In this document: piece after piece, positions 39,242 through 49,598 of the stretch
Position numbering within the stretch: the first letter of the stretch is position 1
Layout: every line of letters starts with the position of its first letter
Assembly: GCA_000473305.1 (NCBI GenBank)
Contig: CP006772.1
Span: 124,001-188,000 of the forward strand
DNA from: Bacteroidales bacterium CF
GTDB lineage: Bacteria; Bacteroidota; Bacteroidia; Bacteroidales; UBA932
Reading direction: 5' to 3'
DNA: 64,000 bases
The notes under the pieces: generated by a model
Database searches by the model: none
Told to the model about the DNA's origin: nothing
The model's input: only the letters and a program-made list of their open reading frames with translations
Program-made: the position numbers and the translations under genes

Positions 39242-42200
39242 ATGAGAATAAAACTTTCGCGAAGGGAAATAAGAAAATTATTTTTATTTCCGCTCTTATT
39301 TACCTTTTTCATGTTTAATACCACATGGTCTGCCGGGCAGTCTATAACTCTTAATTTTAAGGATACACCTTTAAGTCAAGTATTCAAAGAAATTGAGAAA
39401 CAGACTGATTATACTTTTGTCTATAATAATAATTTTATAGATGAAAACAAAAAGATAACCATTATTCGTAAGAGCGATAATATTACTACTCTTTTATTGG
39501 AGATTTTAAAGGAGATAGGTTATGAGTATAAGATAATCAATAAACAGATTATCATTTCTCCCTCTTCGTTTTCTGGGAAAAAGGACAACAAACTTAGAAA
39601 CACAGATGAACTTACTAAAGGGCCGGATCTTCCTGACTTAATTGAGCTTAAGGGAAAGATAATCTCTGCAAAAGACTCACTTCCAGTGATTGGAGCATAT
39701 ATTATGATAGACGATACCAAGGCAGGAACAACGACAGACTTGGATGGTAATTATTCTTTAAAGGTGCCTAAGAGTGCCAGAAAAATAGTAATATCTTGTT
39801 TGGGTTTTCAACGTTTAGCTTTGGATTTATATCCGCTTAATTTGTCAAGATTTAAAATAATATTTCTGGATGAATCAACTAATTATCTTAATGAGATTGT
39901 AGTACAGGGCTATGGATCAACAACAATTAAGGATGCTACAGGCTCTGTATCAAGGTTATCAAAAAAGGAAATTGAATCTGTTCCAATGGGTTCTTCTGTT
40001 CAAAGCATGCTCCAGGGTCGTGCTGCTGGTGTAAATGTAATGGTACAATCAGCATCTCCGACATCTCCGGTAAGTGTCACAATAAGAGGTGTCTCAACAT
40101 TGTCCAGCTCTGGCACGCAACCCCTTTGGGTTATTGATGGTGTCCCTGATTATTCATCAAATACGTCCGGAGATATTACCAACTCACTGTTCAATCTCAA
40201 TCTTGGTGACATTGAAAGCATTGATATTTTAAAAGATGCTTCAGCTACAGCTATTTATGGTTCCAGGGCTGCTAACGGAGTTGTTATGGTTACAACAAAA
40301 AAAGGTATCAAAGGACAAGCACCAACAATTGATGTCAACATTAAAAGTGGAGTACAAAAAGTCAATTCAAATAACTTGAAGACGTTTAATGTAGATGAAT
40401 ACAAGTTTTTTACTGAAACCTTAGCAAGACAGAAGGTTAATATTGATGGAAGTTTAGGTTACAACGAGAAATTTTTTATTGATGAATCTCAATTTTTGAA
40501 AATTAATACAAGTCAATGGACTCCGGATATGCTAAAAATACGTTCCGATGCATACATGGCCGGTAGTACAAATTGGTGGGATGAAATGACTCAGACGGCA
40601 ACGACAAACCAGATAGATTTATCTGTCAGAGGTGGTACTGACTATACAAATTATTATATGTCATTTGGCTATACTGATATAAACGGAGTCATCCGAGGAG
40701 GAAAAAGCAATCTTTATACAGGAAGAATGAATTTTGAAACCAATGTTGGAAAGTCTTTAAAAATTGGCCTTAATTTATATGGATCGACAAGGGTCACCAA
40801 TAATAAAGATGCTCTTTTAACTAGTATACCACGATTCAGACCAGATTTTCAGGCATATAATCAGGATGGCAGTATAAATATTATAGCAACTAACACAACT
40901 ATTGAGAACCCATATATAACATACTTGAACAGGAATAATGGTGTGGGTAAAAATCTCAATGGCACAGCTTATGTTGAATTAAATATTATTCCCGGATTAA
41001 AATTAAAGTCTGAAGGCACACTCAATTATGCCAATTCAACGACAGATATATTTAATAAAAAGGGAACACAAGGATATAGTTCGACATATAATTATAGATC
41101 TCTGTATACGTCTGAATACAGTACGAAAGTATGGGACAATACTCTTAACTATGCAAAAGTATTGGGAAAACATGATATAGTTGCAGTATTAGGTCAATCT
41201 GTAGAATCATACAATTATAAGACTCAAACAGCATATGGTAGTGGGTTCCCGGATGAGCAGATTCTGATTAATATTAATAGTGCATCAACAGTAGGTGGAA
41301 GCAGCGATGAGTATGGAAGCACCCTCGCCTCTTTCTTTGCAAGAGCTAACTACAAGTATTTAAATAGATACTTAGTGACAGCCACATTCAGAGCAGATGG
41401 GTCTTCAAAGTTCGGACCAAATAATCGTTGGGGGTATTTTCCATCTGGAGCATTAGCGTGGATTATTTCTGAGGAGAAATTCATGAAAAATTTAAATTCT
41501 GTAATCCCCTACCTGAAATTGAGGGGATCAATTGGCCGTTCTGGTTCTCAAAATCTTGGCTATTATGATTGGATGACTACTTTGTCGGCGGCCCCATATA
41601 TGGAACAACCGGGAATAAAACCATATAGTCTTGGAAATCCATCTTTACAGTGGGAAAATTCAACTTTGCTTGATTTCGGAATTGATTATGGTTTATTGAA
41701 TGAGAGAGTTAGAGGAACTATTGGATACTACAGTAAAGATGTTGACAATTTGATTTATACAGGATCCATTCCAACTAACTCGTCTTATCAATCAATAAAC
41801 CAGAATATTGGATCAATTACTAACAGTGGGTGGGAATTTGATATTAGAGCAGAGGTGATAAAGAAGAGAAATTTAATATTGGAATTAGGTTTTAATATTG
41901 CAACGAACAAAAGTATTGTTAACAAACTTGATGGCGTTCAAAAGGAAATAATAATGCCTTATTATTATGAGTGGGTAAAACTGGTTGAAGGCGGGAAATT
42001 AGGAGATTGGTTTGGTTATAAATCTGCTGGAAGATATTTTGCCACAAACGAGGAAATATATGCTCTTAAAAAAACAGATATGACGACAGGGGCTCAGTTG
42101 AACTACAGGACTTCAAGGGAAGTAGCCGGAGATCCATATATTATGGATACGAATGGTGACGGAGTAATAACGAAAACTGACAGGGTCGTATTAGGAAATT

Positions 42201-42757
42201 TCAATCCAAAGTTCTATGGAGGATTTAACATTTCTCTTACTTATGGTAATATATATGCATCTGCAGTGTTTACATATTCTTATGGCGCAAAGCGAATGTG
42301 GAATTACACATATTCATCAGTTACCTCTGGATTGAGTACTTATAATGCTTATAATAATTTGATGTCAAGTTGGAATTTTACACAAGATCCTTTTGGTGAA
42401 TTGCCAAGAATAGGATTGACCGGTACATATAATGCTCTAAGTGATTTTGTCATATATGATGCATCCTTCATCAGATTGAATTCATTTAATATAAATTACA
42501 GATTACCAAAACAATTATTCAATCAAAAATTCCTGAGTGCAATTGATTTCACATTTCAGGCATCCAATCTCTTCACAATAACAAAATATCCGGGTTTTGA
42601 TCCACAAGGGAACTTCGGATCTACAGATATGGCATCATCTTATGTTGTCGGGACAAGAACATCACAGGAACTTATAGGAATCGGAGCCGGTGTTGATTAT
42701 AGCCGTTATCCATCTTCCAGAACATTCAGCTTAGGTGTCAAATTATCATTTAAATAA
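39242..42757 (+). CDS. SusC/RagA-type TonB-dependent receptor with STN domain
   Basis: The 1171-aa outer membrane receptor has a signal peptide, an STN domain (about 30-105, ITLNFKDTPLSQVFKEIEKQTDYTFVY) for signalling to FecR, a carboxypeptidase-like domain (about 135-215, GKIISAKDSLPVIGAYIMIDDTKAGTTTDLDGNYSLKV), a plug (YGSTTIKDATGSVSRLSKKEIESVPMG, DIESIDILKDASATAIYGSRAANGVVMVTTKKG) and a 22-strand-type beta-barrel. It would import a ligand with the SusD lipoprotein encoded next. Confidence 0.95.
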   Translation: MRIKLSRREIRKLFLFPLLFTFFMFNTTWSAGQSITLNFKDTPLSQVFKEIEKQTDYTFVYNNNFIDENKKITIIRKSDNITTLLLEILKEIGYEYKIINKQIIISPSSFSGKKDNKLRNTDELTKGPDLPDLIELKGKIISAKDSLPVIGAYIMIDDTKAGTTTDLDGNYSLKVPKSARKIVISCLGFQRLALDLYPLNLSRFKIIFLDESTNYLNEIVVQGYGSTTIKDATGSVSRLSKKEIESVPMGSSVQSMLQGRAAGVNVMVQSASPTSPVSVTIRGVSTLSSSGTQPLWVIDGVPDYSSNTSGDITNSLFNLNLGDIESIDILKDASATAIYGSRAANGVVMVTTKKGIKGQAPTIDVNIKSGVQKVNSNNLKTFNVDEYKFFTETLARQKVNIDGSLGYNEKFFIDESQFLKINTSQWTPDMLKIRSDAYMAGSTNWWDEMTQTATTNQIDLSVRGGTDYTNYYMSFGYTDINGVIRGGKSNLYTGRMNFETNVGKSLKIGLNLYGSTRVTNNKDALLTSIPRFRPDFQAYNQDGSINIIATNTTIENPYITYLNRNNGVGKNLNGTAYVELNIIPGLKLKSEGTLNYANSTTDIFNKKGTQGYSSTYNYRSLYTSEYSTKVWDNTLNYAKVLGKHDIVAVLGQSVESYNYKTQTAYGSGFPDEQILININSASTVGGSSDEYGSTLASFFARANYKYLNRYLVTATFRADGSSKFGPNNRWGYFPSGALAWIISEEKFMKNLNSVIPYLKLRGSIGRSGSQNLGYYDWMTTLSAAPYMEQPGIKPYSLGNPSLQWENSTLLDFGIDYGLLNERVRGTIGYYSKDVDNLIYTGSIPTNSSYQSINQNIGSITNSGWEFDIRAEVIKKRNLILELGFNIATNKSIVNKLDGVQKEIIMPYYYEWVKLVEGGKLGDWFGYKSAGRYFATNEEIYALKKTDMTTGAQLNYRTSREVAGDPYIMDTNGDGVITKTDRVVLGNFNPKFYGGFNISLTYGNIYASAVFTYSYGAKRMWNYTYSSVTSGLSTYNAYNNLMSSWNFTQDPFGELPRIGLTGTYNALSDFVIYDASFIRLNSFNINYRLPKQLFNQKFLSAIDFTFQASNLFTITKYPGFDPQGNFGSTDMASSYVVGTRTSQELIGIGAGVDYSRYPSSRTFSLGVKLSFK

Positions 42758-42764
42758 GATTATC

Positions 42765-44261
42765 ATGAAAAAATTAACATTCATAATATCTATTGTGTTT
42801 GCATTAATATATGCAACATCATGTAATGACTTTTTGTCAATAAAACCACCACATAAACTAATATTGGATAATTCTATTACAACATACGATGGGGCAGTTT
42901 CTGTCCTTAATGGAATGTATGCCTCTTTATCTACCGGAAGCGGTACTTCCAATAGTGATTTTTTTGGAGGTAGCCCGTTTGTGGCACTTGCAAATCAAGC
43001 CGGTATAGCAAAAGCTGGCGGAGTTGTATATTATAATATGAGTTACACCTCTACACAAAGTGCCTTCTCAACATATTGGCAGCAATGGTATGCTTGTATA
43101 AATGCAGCAAATGCTGCAATAAATGGGATTACATCATTATCTGATAATAAATTTCCATCAGTTGATAAAAAAAATGAAATGATTGCAGAGGCAAAGACAT
43201 TCAGAGCATGGGTCTACTCTCATTTACTGTGGTGCTTCTCACATTATTGGGCGGATGATGAATACGGTGTCCTTTGGAGAGAAGATGTAGCTGATTTCAA
43301 CAATATTTTCATAGGAAGAATTAGTGTAAAAGAGAGTTACAATGAAATTTTTGATGACCTTAATGAGGGAATCGAGAAACTTCCTGATTATACAACTTCC
43401 AAAAGATTGTCAAAACAGATGGCTCAGGTAATTAAAGCCAAACTTCTGTTGAACAGAGGTTGGGATGGAGACTATACTGCTGCTCTGAAAATTGTAGACG
43501 ATGTGATTGCTACTTCTCCAGCGATATTTAAAATGGAACCAGATATGAAAAAAGTATTCAATGATGCATGGGACTCAAAAGAGGTTCTCTGGGCAAGATA
43601 TATGGAGGATAATTCAGGAAGAGCATACGGTGAGGCCACATATTCACAGACAATCATTCAAGCTGGTGATGCTTGGAGTGCTGCTAATCAAAATAATCCA
43701 TCCTCGCTGAAATCATTTTATCCGGAATTTGACAGTTGGATAAAGGCTGATCCAAGATTCAATCAGACCATGGGTTGGGCTAGGGCAATAAGTTCCACTG
43801 GGATTCTCTATTACTGTCCCACCAAACTTGCTAGACAAGGTCGAGCCTCTACGGATTTGATGAATGATAAATTCACCACCTATTATTTCCGCTATCCGGA
43901 ATTATATTTGATGCAAGCAGAGTTGAGATCAAGAACAAATCAAAGCTTGGCAGATTGTATAGCTCCAATTAATTTAATGAGGTCAAAAAGAACAAACCCT
44001 CTTTTGGCGCCAATTTCTATACCTGAAAACAGAGAACAATTGATGGAGACTATATTCAAAGAGTATTGCATTGAGTTATATATGGAAAATGGAAGTGAGT
44101 GGTTTGCAGCGTTGAGGATTAAAAAAAATAACCAGCCGATCATATATCTCTTGAAACCAGATGTATCTACAATAAATACAAACAATTACTGTTGGCCAAT
44201 ACCATCAACGGAAACATCTACCAATAGTAAAATTAAGTCAAACCCTGGATACGACAATTAA
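42765..44261 (+). CDS. SusD/RagB-type outer membrane lipoprotein
   Basis: The 498-aa product has a lipobox (YATSCNDF, Cys about 21) and the SusD pattern: NDFLSIKPPH, a TPR-like helical core (AEAKTFRAWVYSHLLWCFSHYWAD) and a C-terminal ENREQLMETIFKEYCIELYMENGSEWFAALRI. SusD lies on the SusC barrel as a lid and binds the ligand. The ATG at 42765 follows the susC stop by 7 nt. Confidence 0.94.
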   Translation: MKKLTFIISIVFALIYATSCNDFLSIKPPHKLILDNSITTYDGAVSVLNGMYASLSTGSGTSNSDFFGGSPFVALANQAGIAKAGGVVYYNMSYTSTQSAFSTYWQQWYACINAANAAINGITSLSDNKFPSVDKKNEMIAEAKTFRAWVYSHLLWCFSHYWADDEYGVLWREDVADFNNIFIGRISVKESYNEIFDDLNEGIEKLPDYTTSKRLSKQMAQVIKAKLLLNRGWDGDYTAALKIVDDVIATSPAIFKMEPDMKKVFNDAWDSKEVLWARYMEDNSGRAYGEATYSQTIIQAGDAWSAANQNNPSSLKSFYPEFDSWIKADPRFNQTMGWARAISSTGILYYCPTKLARQGRASTDLMNDKFTTYYFRYPELYLMQAELRSRTNQSLADCIAPINLMRSKRTNPLLAPISIPENREQLMETIFKEYCIELYMENGSEWFAALRIKKNNQPIIYLLKPDVSTINTNNYCWPIPSTETSTNSKIKSNPGYDN

Positions 44262-44271
44262 AAATACAATT

Positions 44272-45078
44272 ATGAAAAAAATATTAATTATTATAGCTTT
44301 ATTCATGTCACTTTCATCTTGTGTTGAAAAAGACGAAATCTTGGTGCCTATACCGAATGACATAACATTCAATGAGTTAGAATTGCCATCCTATACACAT
44401 AAAGTACCAGAGGGTGGGTTCACTTCAGGAGGAATAAGGTTCAATACAAAGAATCATTCTGATGGAAGTTTTAGTGGGTTTATATATTCTAATCAGAACA
44501 ACAGATCATTTGTGTGGACAAACACCAAAGAGGCCAGGGATACCAATATTCTAAGCGTATATACAAACTACAGGAATATGACCGAAGTTTATGCTGTCGC
44601 TTGTGCGGACAATGATACTGATACATATTTTACAATAGATACTCCGACAATAATTGAACACATCCTTTTTGCAAATAATACATATAATTTCCTTGCCATG
44701 TATTATGGTGCTAATACAGGAACGGCCATCGCAAATCCAAATATTCCTTCAGCCCCTAAGGCTATATGGAATACATACGCCACAGGGGTGACAAGAAAAT
44801 TGAACTTGGATGGAGATTTCTACAAAGTGATTGTAAAAGGATATAATGGCAATACACCTACGGGTTCTCTTGATGTATACCTATGCTGTCGTAAAGGTGC
44901 AGACTTGGCACATCCAACATATAATTTTCTTAGAACTGATTGGATTTCTGTTGACCTTTCATCCTTAGGGCCTGTCACTAAGTTAGTGTTTTCTACAGCT
45001 TCTTCATATAAAGATGGTAATGGAAAGGATCTGATAAGTTCATACTTCTGCATTGATGGAATAAGGCTAAAAAAATAA
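44272..45078 (+). CDS. DUF4465-like lipoprotein
   Basis: The 268-aa product has a lipobox (LSSCVEKDE). The mature part fits DUF4465: FNELELPSYTHKV, SGGIRFNTKNHSDGSFSGFIYSNQNN, VYAVACADNDTDTYF and a final WISVDLSSLGPVTKLVFSTASSY with YFCIDGIRL, a beta-sandwich like carbohydrate-binding modules. It lies 10 nt after susD, so it is probably a surface ligand-binding accessory. The ligand is unknown. Confidence 0.82.
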   Translation: MKKILIIIALFMSLSSCVEKDEILVPIPNDITFNELELPSYTHKVPEGGFTSGGIRFNTKNHSDGSFSGFIYSNQNNRSFVWTNTKEARDTNILSVYTNYRNMTEVYAVACADNDTDTYFTIDTPTIIEHILFANNTYNFLAMYYGANTGTAIANPNIPSAPKAIWNTYATGVTRKLNLDGDFYKVIVKGYNGNTPTGSLDVYLCCRKGADLAHPTYNFLRTDWISVDLSSLGPVTKLVFSTASSYKDGNGKDLISSYFCIDGIRLKK

Positions 45079-45083
45079 CATTC

Positions 45084-46199
45084 ATGAAATTAAAGTATAT
45101 TGTAGCATTAATGATGATAATGCCGGTCATCTCAACTGGACAAAACAGATCTGTAAACCTGTTGAAAAATGTCTCTTTTGATAAAGTTAAAGAGCTGGCA
45201 AAGAAAGAAAAGAAGTTTATATTTTTAGATTTCGGATCTCCAAGGTGTTCGCCGTGCCTATATATGAAAAATCGCATATTTACCATAGACAGTGTTGCAG
45301 ATTTTGTTAATGAGAGGTTTATAAGCGTGGATTATACTGAAGGAGACGAGAAGAAGATGCTTAGTAAGATGTATGGTGTCTATACAGAACCTGTATTCCT
45401 TCTGCTGGATGAGAATGGAAATCTTATGCACAGAACGGAAGGAAGGTCAACTGCAGGTGAGATGCTGGAACGCTTCAGGCAGGGTATTGATAAAGAAAAT
45501 AATCTTACGGCACTTAATGAAAAATATAACGCAGGTAAACGTGATGTGCAGTTCCTATTGCATTATATTAATGCTTTGCATATAGCAGGGCTTAGGGAGA
45601 AAAAACAAGAGGTACTCACAAACATATTTGGCCCAGGATTTCCCACTGATTCTCTCTATAAAAAAAACTATTGGGATATATATGTTAAATATGATGAGTC
45701 TCAGGTGAGCAAAACAACTCTGTTTGTTATGGACAATATGGACACATTTATTGCTTTGTATGGTGAAAAGACTGTATTTTCTAAAATAGATCAGTTATAT
45801 GGTTCAAAAGCACGTGTCTATATTTTTGGGACGAAGGCACCTTCGCAAGATCCTGATTATCCTATAATCCTGAAATATGCACAGAGATCGAATCATCCAA
45901 ATGCTAGTAAATGGCTTGCATACTTAGTACCTGCAGGTTATAAGTTCATAGATTGGGTTCAAATGGCTAAAGAAATAGAGAATGCAGTAGCATTCAACAT
46001 ATTGAAGGGGGATGAAAGAGTGTTTTTCAAGAAGATGATGTCGGAACAGCTTGCATGGTACTGTGACGACGTAAAGGCTTTGCCATATTCAATAAAATGG
46101 ATAGATGAACTGTTGAATGGTACTAATGCTGGTATTAAAGAGTCCTTACAAAATACAAGATTGGAAGTGGTGAATAAAATTAAGTCGTTATCAAATTAG
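45084..46199 (+). CDS. Secreted thioredoxin-fold protein
   Basis: The 371-aa product has a signal peptide (cleavage near STGQ) and an N-terminal thioredoxin-like domain with the redox motif CSPC in FLDFGSPRCSPCLYMK, then YTEPVFLLLDENG with the cis-Pro position. The C-terminal 200 residues are helical and unassigned. It ends the SusC/SusD operon. The motif would suit disulfide exchange or reduction of a thiol ligand in the periplasm. Confidence 0.85.
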   Translation: MKLKYIVALMMIMPVISTGQNRSVNLLKNVSFDKVKELAKKEKKFIFLDFGSPRCSPCLYMKNRIFTIDSVADFVNERFISVDYTEGDEKKMLSKMYGVYTEPVFLLLDENGNLMHRTEGRSTAGEMLERFRQGIDKENNLTALNEKYNAGKRDVQFLLHYINALHIAGLREKKQEVLTNIFGPGFPTDSLYKKNYWDIYVKYDESQVSKTTLFVMDNMDTFIALYGEKTVFSKIDQLYGSKARVYIFGTKAPSQDPDYPIILKYAQRSNHPNASKWLAYLVPAGYKFIDWVQMAKEIENAVAFNILKGDERVFFKKMMSEQLAWYCDDVKALPYSIKWIDELLNGTNAGIKESLQNTRLEVVNKIKSLSN

Positions 46200-46227
46200 T
46201 TTAGTAAATGGGTTACTTCCGTGCCGA

Positions 46228-46260
46228 GGGCTTGTAACAAAAGATGTTGCAAGCCCTTTA
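46228..46260 (+). terminator. Terminator of the SusC/SusD operon
   Basis: GGGCTTG (46229-46235) pairs with CAAGCCC (46251-46257), with an additional AAC/GTT pair inside, and a short TTT run follows. It is 29 nt after the stop of the thioredoxin-fold gene. Confidence 0.6.
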
Positions 46261-46267
46261 TGCATTA

Positions 46268-46300
46268 TGTTAAGAAAAAACAGCATCTTTAAGACTGATG
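46268..46300. repeat. Possible R1 remnant
   Basis: GTTAAGAAAAAACAGCATCTTTAAG resembles the R1 end GTTAAGAAAAACCAGTGTCTTTAA seen at 62505 (and inverted at 18785 and 19823), with a few changes. No other R1 part is nearby, so it would be a fragment. Confidence 0.4.
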
Positions 46301-46308
46301 AATGCAAT

Positions 46309-46340
46309 AAAAAAGCTGCCTGATTACTCAGACAGCTTTT
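46309..46340 (-). terminator. pgk terminator
   Basis: AAAAGCTGcCTGA and TCAGaCAGCTTTT pair with one bulge around TTAC. On the minus strand the stem is followed by a run of six T. It is 56 nt after the pgk stop. Flanking A and T runs would let it work in both directions. Confidence 0.75.
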
Positions 46341-46396
46341 CACTTTTCACTCCCCACTCATCACCCCCCACTTTTCACTTTCTCACTATTCGTTTT

Positions 46397-47653
46397 TCAC
46401 TCTTTAATCGCCTTAATTCCCGGGAGCTCAAGCCCCTCGAGATATTCGAGCATTGCACCGCCACCGGTGGATACATAACTTACTTTATCGGCAAAGCCCA
46501 TTTGGGTAACAGCTGCAACAGAGTCGCCACCACCAACGAGTGTGAATACACCCTCTTTAGTGACATCTGCAAGAATTGCCGCAATCTTCTTGGTGCCGAC
46601 AGCAAATTTCTCCATTTCGAACACTCCCACAGGACCATTCCAGAGAATAGTCTTGGAAGCACGGATAACCTTCTCCCACTCCTTGATAGAAGATTCTGAA
46701 GCATCCATACCTTCCCATCCGTCAGGAATTTCATTGCTCGGGCAAACCTTAGTGTTTGCGTCATTGCTGAAATCATCAGCTATCACAACCTCTCCGGAGT
46801 AGAAGAGCTTTACATTCTTAGCCTTTGCCTTCTCAAGAATAGAGAGCGCCAGCTCCATCTGATCGTCTTCACAAAGAGATTTTCCTATTTTACCTCCCTG
46901 AGCCTTAACAAATGTGTATGCCATTCCGCCGCCGATGATCATATTGTCTACAACGTCAAACAGCTTCTCGATAATGCCAATCTTTGAAGAAACCTTTGCT
47001 CCGCCAAGGATTGCTGTTACAGGGTGTGCAGGAGTCTTGAGAACCTTGTCTATAGCAACAATCTCGCTCTCCATTACATAACCGAACATCTTGTCGTTAG
47101 GGAAGTATTTTGCAATCAGGGCAGTTGATGCGTGAGCCCTGTGTGCTGTGCCGAATGCATCGTTAATATAGCAGTCTGCGTATGACGCAAGTCTCTTTGT
47201 GAACTCTTTCTGTTTCTCCTTAATCTCAGCCTTGGCGGCCTTCTTAACCTCCTCTGTTACATCTTCTGCAAGCCCGCGCGGTTTACCCTCCTCTTCAGCA
47301 TAGAAACGAAGGTTTTCAAGAAGAAGAACCTCTCCCGGTTTAAGATTCTTAGAAATCTCTTCAGCCTCAGTGCCCATGCAGTCAGGAGCAAATTTAATCC
47401 TGGTGCCGAGTTTCTCCTCTATAGCCGGAATAATATGTTTGAGTGAGTACTTATCTGTCGGCCCTTTTGGTCTTCCAAGGTGTGACATTATTATCAGTGA
47501 TCCGCCGCCTGCGAGTACTTTTTTAAGAGTAGGGATGGCAGCGCGGATGCGTGTGTCGTCAGTAATCTGAAACTGTTCGTTCAGAGGAACGTTAAAATCG
47601 ACACGGACAATCGCTCTTTTGCCTGTGAAGTCGTAATTATCAATCTTTTGCAT
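46397..47653 (-). CDS. pgk: Phosphoglycerate kinase
   Basis: PGK makes ATP from 1,3-bisphosphoglycerate in glycolysis. The 418-aa product begins [23 protein letters not shown] and contains [44 protein letters not shown], and the C-terminal nucleotide-site [16 protein letters not shown] and [13 protein letters not shown]. Full length. A -7 box TAAATTTG lies on the minus strand at 47690-47697, about 37 nt before the start, without a clear -33 element. Confidence 0.96.
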   Translation of the reverse strand: MQKIDNYDFTGKRAIVRVDFNVPLNEQFQITDDTRIRAAIPTLKKVLAGGGSLIIMSHLGRPKGPTDKYSLKHIIPAIEEKLGTRIKFAPDCMGTEAEEISKNLKPGEVLLLENLRFYAEEEGKPRGLAEDVTEEVKKAAKAEIKEKQKEFTKRLASYADCYINDAFGTAHRAHASTALIAKYFPNDKMFGYVMESEIVAIDKVLKTPAHPVTAILGGAKVSSKIGIIEKLFDVVDNMIIGGGMAYTFVKAQGGKIGKSLCEDDQMELALSILEKAKAKNVKLFYSGEVVIADDFSNDANTKVCPSNEIPDGWEGMDASESSIKEWEKVIRASKTILWNGPVGVFEMEKFAVGTKKIAAILADVTKEGVFTLVGGGDSVAAVTQMGFADKVSYVSTGGGAMLEYLEGLELPGIKAIKE

Positions 47654-47762
47654 TTGGAAAAATATTTCGTTATCACTCTTTTATCGGGGCAAATTTAGGA
47701 ATAATCTTAGAAAAAGTGTTACCTTAGGCGTCATATAATTACACATTTTAAGTTTTTTCGTA

Positions 47763-48692
47763 ATGCTTTTAGAGTCTCCTTCCGGTTGGAAAGATTATGA
47801 ACTGATAGATTCCGGTGATTTTCAAAAACTTGAACGTTTTGGAAAATATATTTTAATACGTCCCGAACCGAAAGCACTTTGGCAGCCCTCGCTGTCAGAG
47901 AGGGAGTGGACGGGTATGGCCCATACCAGGTTTACCACCGGGGCAGGTTTTGGTAAGGCAGGTAAAGAGGATTCCGGCACCTGGCATCCCTTGAAAAAAA
48001 TGGAGGAGCAGTGGCCGATTACATACGGCAAAGCCGAATTCTCGTTTAAATTAAGGTTAGGACTCACCTCGTTCAAGCATGTGGGAGTTTTTCCGGAACA
48101 GGCTCCGAACTGGGATTATATATATAAAGAGACCCGAAATCTGGTTGAACAAAGTAACGGTGCAAAACCGAAAATCCTTAACCTGTTTGCCTACACAGGG
48201 GCGGCCTCGTTAGCTGCAAAGGCCGCCGGAGCCGATGTCACCCATCTCGACTCTGTAAAACAGGTTGTAAACTGGTCAAGGGTTAACATGGAGCTAAGCA
48301 AGCTTGATAATATCCGCTGGGTTATAGAGGACGCCCTCAGGTTTGTGAAACGTGAGGCAAAAAGAGGAAACATATACCAGGGAATCATAATGGATCCTCC
48401 TGCATACGGCCACGGGCCGGACGGGGAGCGCTGGAAACTGGATGAGCACCTTTTTGAGATGCTTACAGAGGTTTCCAAGATACTTTCAACTAAAGAGAGC
48501 TTTCTGGTGCTCAATTTGTATTCCAACGGCTATTCGGCGGTATTGGCAGACACTCTTGTAAGGACCTCTTTTCTTAAGAAGGAGAGCAGAGGTGCAACAA
48601 GCGGTGCCGAGCTTCAGTATGGCGAACTGGTGCTCAGGGACGGATTCGAAAAGAATCTGCCATTGAGCGTCTTTGTAAGGTTAAAAAGATAA
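47763..48692 (+). CDS. RlmI/RlmK-type SAM-dependent methyltransferase
   Basis: The 309-aa product has a SAM-binding motif NLFAYTGAASLAAKAAGADVTHLD, an acidic DALRF segment and the catalytic DPPAYGHGP motif, as in RlmK/RlmI-type enzymes that methylate 23S rRNA. The N-terminal PUA domain of RlmI is absent; a short beta-rich region stands there instead. The exact target is uncertain. Confidence 0.8.
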   Translation: MLLESPSGWKDYELIDSGDFQKLERFGKYILIRPEPKALWQPSLSEREWTGMAHTRFTTGAGFGKAGKEDSGTWHPLKKMEEQWPITYGKAEFSFKLRLGLTSFKHVGVFPEQAPNWDYIYKETRNLVEQSNGAKPKILNLFAYTGAASLAAKAAGADVTHLDSVKQVVNWSRVNMELSKLDNIRWVIEDALRFVKREAKRGNIYQGIIMDPPAYGHGPDGERWKLDEHLFEMLTEVSKILSTKESFLVLNLYSNGYSAVLADTLVRTSFLKKESRGATSGAELQYGELVLRDGFEKNLPLSVFVRLKR

Positions 48693-48713
48693 ATTAAATC
48701 GCAGATAACAACT

Positions 48714-49598
48714 ATGCTATCATCACTATCAATAACATGGGCCCCCTCTCCTGAAATTTTTTCAATTGGGCCTGTACATATCAGATATTACAGTATTCTC
48801 TTTGTCTCGGGTTTTATAATCGGCTTCTACATATTCGTGAAGTTTTTCAAGCGTGAGGGGCTTCCGGTGGAGATACTGGATAAACTCCTTTATGCATTGC
48901 TTTTTGCTGCGGTTGTAGGTGCCAGACTTGGCCACTGCCTTTTTTACCAACCGGAATACTACCTCCCGAATCCGATAGAGATTCTGAAGATATGGGAAGG
49001 TGGCCTTGCCAGCCATGGCGGGGCAATAGGCATACTGCTTACAATGTGGTGGTTCGTGGCGAAATACGGTAAAAAATACCGTTTTGACTTCCTCTGGCTC
49101 ATGGACAGAATCGGTATCGCAACAGCTTTGGCCGGTTGCCTTATCAGGCTCGGTAACCTTATGAATTCTGAAATTTACGGAAATCCGACAGACCTTCCAT
49201 GGGGTTTTATTTTTACCTTAAAGGGCGAGACTATTCCGAAGCATCCTACTCAGCTGTATGAGGCTTTGTCATATCTGCTGCTGTTTGTCGTACTCATGTT
49301 CATATACAGGAAGTGGCTACCGAAACTTAAAAGGGGAACCCTTTTCGGCATATTCCTCATAGTCCTTTTTGCAGCACGTTTCCTTATCGAGTATGTAAAA
49401 GAGCCTCAGGTTGCATTTGAACAGGGTATGCCTCTCAATATGGGTCAATTGCTAAGTGTCCCGTTTATTCTGGCAGGTATTGCCCTTGTACTTTACAGCA
49501 TAAAACGGGGGAAACCGGCAATGATCGAGCCTTTGACAGTTAAGCCGACAACAGGAATCCCTCCTAAGGAGAGACGTCCAAAATCTAAAAGAGGCTAA
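48714..49598 (+). CDS. lgt: Prolipoprotein diacylglyceryl transferase
   Basis: Lgt attaches diacylglycerol to the lipobox Cys of prelipoproteins at the inner membrane. The 294-aa product has seven hydrophobic segments, IRYYSILFVSGFIIGF, the signature GGLASHGGAIGI with the essential His, and LIRLGNLMNSEIYG, then a conserved PTQLYEAL. It lies 21 nt after the methyltransferase gene. The window's many lipoproteins would be its substrates. Confidence 0.93.
   Translation: MLSSLSITWAPSPEIFSIGPVHIRYYSILFVSGFIIGFYIFVKFFKREGLPVEILDKLLYALLFAAVVGARLGHCLFYQPEYYLPNPIEILKIWEGGLASHGGAIGILLTMWWFVAKYGKKYRFDFLWLMDRIGIATALAGCLIRLGNLMNSEIYGNPTDLPWGFIFTLKGETIPKHPTQLYEALSYLLLFVVLMFIYRKWLPKLKRGTLFGIFLIVLFAARFLIEYVKEPQVAFEQGMPLNMGQLLSVPFILAGIALVLYSIKRGKPAMIEPLTVKPTTGIPPKERRPKSKRG

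Noticed and set aside
37611-46199. Calling the SusC/SusD locus a polysaccharide utilisation locus
   Set aside because: No carbohydrate-active enzyme is encoded in it, so polysaccharide use is not supported.
46342-46395. Runs of CACTTTTCACTC-like sequence here and at 20248-20290 as a tandem repeat or CRISPR remnant
   Set aside because: They are irregular pyrimidine-rich stretches without fixed unit length or spacers; no CRISPR array or cas gene is present anywhere in the window.
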